Position numbers and translations under genes: made by a program. A stretch of 64,000 bases of DNA from Spirodela intermedia (taxonomy: Eukaryota; Streptophyta; Magnoliopsida; Alismatales; Araceae): the NCBI GenBank assembly GCA_902729315.2, contig LR746268.1, forward strand, positions 8,477,501-8,541,500, in the 5' to 3' direction. Positions 61,724 to 64,000 of the stretch are shown here, in pieces. Each line of letters starts with the position of its first letter. The first letter of the stretch is position 1. Under the pieces are notes generated by a model. That model was not told the DNA's origin. It searched no databases and saw only the letters and a program-made list of their open reading frames with translations.

Positions 61724-62700
61724 CGTCTCCCCCTTTCGATCAGTCAGCTTTCCTCAGGAGGAGGGGGGGATGATTTAGGAGCTGGGAGGCCTGACCGTAC
61801 CCATTAGATGCTGGAGGAGGACGAAGAGAGGCGCGTGGGGGTGGACGAAGAGAGGAACGGAGAGAGAGAGAGAGGGATGAGGGGGGAGGGAGGAGGCCTT
61901 TTAAGCCATCTGAGTGCGCCAGTCTAGTCCAACGTTCTGTTCTGCTTGTTCGCTGGTCCCTTTATTTCACGTCGGGCTTTCTTCTTTTCCCCGTCCGGGT
62001 AACTCGCTTTACGCGGGCGCGTGGAGGCCCGCCAGGGGTTGTGCTTTCCTTGACGGGGAAGGGAGGGTAAATTGTGGGCTCAAACTTGGTTTTACTGTGG
62101 AAAGCGCATGGCATGTGCGGACAAGCCGCATCGAAGGCAATTCGGCTTTTCCTCTCTCTCTCTCTCCCTGGGTCCGACTCTCGTTCTTTCTCATTTACCA
62201 TCTCTCTCTCGCAGGCTCTAACTCTCACTCTCACTCTCCCTCATTCATCCTCTCCCCGTCCGGCACCGGCTCTAACACTCTTTCTCTCTCTCTCTCTACT
62301 TTTGGACTCAAGTTAACCGACGACGAATGGAATGCATTCGCGTTTTTATCGTGTCACACCGAGTTGATGCCCAAGTTTCGTCACATCATGCAACTGGGGA
62401 GCCACGTCATCAGGAGTCCCGAGACATGGATAGTCCGCGTGGCAACAGCGATAGTTCTGGTTGGGCCAACTTATGTGGGCCCATGAAGCCCGGGGCCACA
62501 CAGTGACCAGAGTCGATGATTACGGGGGGGACGGCTGACTAGGTCTTCATTTCCGTGGGGGAAAGAATAATAATGAACGCCACTCGGTGGACGAATGGGC
62601 AATGGGAGTGGGCTTCTGCAGTAATGTTTCCGTAGGGTCCATTAAAGAAGGCTCTCAACCCCGCACCCTCCTCCCGGGAAAGAGGACGCTGCCTTGTGGC
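61724..62700. other. Upstream region of the SMXL3-type gene
   Basis: Promoter and leader, with GA tract at 61860-61875 and CT-rich stretches at 62152-62320. No coding signal. Confidence 0.55.
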
Positions 62701-62715
62701 CCTTGACAGAATCGA

Positions 62716-62718
<3 letters not shown>

Positions 62719-62752
<34 letters not shown>
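62719..62752 (+). repeat. (CT)n microsatellite
   Basis: About 16 CT units, followed by a long pyrimidine-rich stretch to about 62880. Confidence 0.95.
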
Positions 62753-62754
<2 letters not shown>

Positions 62755-62889
62755 TGTCTCTTCTATTATCGCCTACTGTCTCCTCTTCGTTCCTACTCTC
62801 TTCTCCGCACTCCTCTCTCCTTCTTTCCTCTTCTGTCCCATTCTCTCCTCTCCTCTTCCGTCCTCTTTCTCTCTCACTCCCGTCGCTGC

Positions 62890-64000
62890 TCAATAATTTC
62901 GTAAAGGTAGAGGCTTTTGCCCAGCCACAGCTTCTGAAAGAGCGGCGGGAAATAGAAAACCGGTCACTTCCAGGGTGGCAGGAAACGCAGACGCCTCTCC
63001 CCGAATAATAAACTATGAAACTTCGATCAAAACCTTTTGGTGAGGCCCGAGGAATCCCCTCACTTGGCCCGCAAGCGATCAAATCACCCCGCGATCTCAC
63101 TGGAGACCGCGCCTTTTAGAAGTGGAAGAGCGTCAACAACAACCGGACTTTGGCTAAATTTTAGGCCCATCAATGGTTCCGATATGGGTCGAGTATGTGA
63201 TCGTTGGGAAATAATTCATCATGAATATTTAAAATAAGATTATGTACACGTCAAAGGCTTGATATCTTATTAAACTTTTAAATGATATTCTATGCTAATA
63301 TACGACCCTCCTACTACCCGTCCAAAGGAGGGCTATTTCCTTGGCTAAGATACTTAGGCTCGGAGACGACGCCCTCCCCCCCGCTCCTGGTGAGGGCACC
63401 GAGAAGCGAGACCATACCCGAGTCAGCCTTCCGTCGATCTCCTGGCAGGGGTTGGGGCTCCTTCAACGGGGGAGCCTCCTGTAGTCTATATTTCCCGCGG
63501 AACTGAGAGTCTTCTCCGGAGGACGTACAGATCCTGTATGTGGTACGGAGGAGGAGGGGCCGCGGGCATGAAATAATCTACGGCTGGCAGAAGAACTTCT
63601 CTTCTACCGCAGGGACCGAGCTGAAAGGTCGGTCATAGGTCAGTCTTCTTTCCTCGGCGTGCCGTCGCCACTGCATGGAAAGGAGAGCTCCACCACCTGC
63701 GTCGAGGTGCTGCTGGGGGGAGGCACGAGAGATGTCTCTCCCTTCCTCAATCATCTTCGGGGGGGGTCGCTCGTCTGGAGAGTCTGCATTGGTAACTACT
63801 TCCCACGAATCCAGATGGAGTCGGGTGAGGATCAGGACACGAAAAACTTCGAAAGAAAGAAGAAGAGGAAACAGAAAGAGGAGGCGTGAGAGTGTGTGAA
63901 AGAAAAGGAGAAGCCCATTACGAGAAAGGGGGGAGATGATGAAGGAACAAGGAAATACCTCCCCGGCAACCGAGGCAGTCTATGTTTCACAAAGCTGCTC
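62890..64000. other. Right-end sequence, unassigned
   Basis: From about 63330 the composition turns GC-rich and purine-rich, different from the AT-rich 63200-63300. No open frame resembles a family I know. It could be the edge of a gene or of a repeat that continues outside the window. Confidence 0.4.

Overview
This is nuclear DNA of a flowering plant. Genes are interrupted by GT-AG introns, some coding exons are very GC-rich while introns and spacers are AT-rich, there is a decayed Ty1/copia retrotransposon, and the protein families are plant ones (class I TCP factor, SMXL/D53-type regulator, GH100 alkaline/neutral invertase). The sequence alone does not fix the species. The GC-rich first exons would suit a non-grass monocot or an early-diverging angiosperm.

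Layout. From 1 to 28.6 kb a single minus-strand gene encodes a DHX29/DExH7-type DEVH-box RNA helicase. I could assemble 27 in-phase exons (one tentative), and the gene runs off the left edge. Its intron between 5853 and 10967 carries a copia relic whose pol half and 5' LTR/gag half face opposite ways. At 29.3-31.5 kb lies a minus-strand gene for a 93-residue conserved plant protein of unknown function with a 5'UTR intron. At 32.4-35.5 kb lies a complete four-exon cytosolic-type alkaline/neutral invertase (minus).

The invertase is head-to-head with a fifteen-exon plus-strand gene (37.0-46.0 kb) for a CHFR-like FHA/RING ubiquitin ligase that ends in a PBZ-type zinc finger. Next come an intronless class I TCP transcription factor (47.0-48.1 kb, minus), a small single-pass membrane protein gene (51.05-51.66 kb, minus), a long gene-poor stretch (51.7-58.6 kb), and a complete three-exon SMXL3-type gene (58.66-61.72 kb, minus). 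The right end (61.8-64 kb) shows no gene I can support.

The genes are ordinary neighbours in a plant chromosome; nothing suggests a gene cluster with a shared pathway. The clearest non-genic signal is a dense field of GA/CT microsatellites from about 36.9 kb to the right end. Many sit in promoters, 5'UTRs or just past stop codons, and one has grown into a roughly 42-bp higher-order repeat. Such tracts are nearly absent in the left 35 kb. I found no tRNA, rRNA or CRISPR array.
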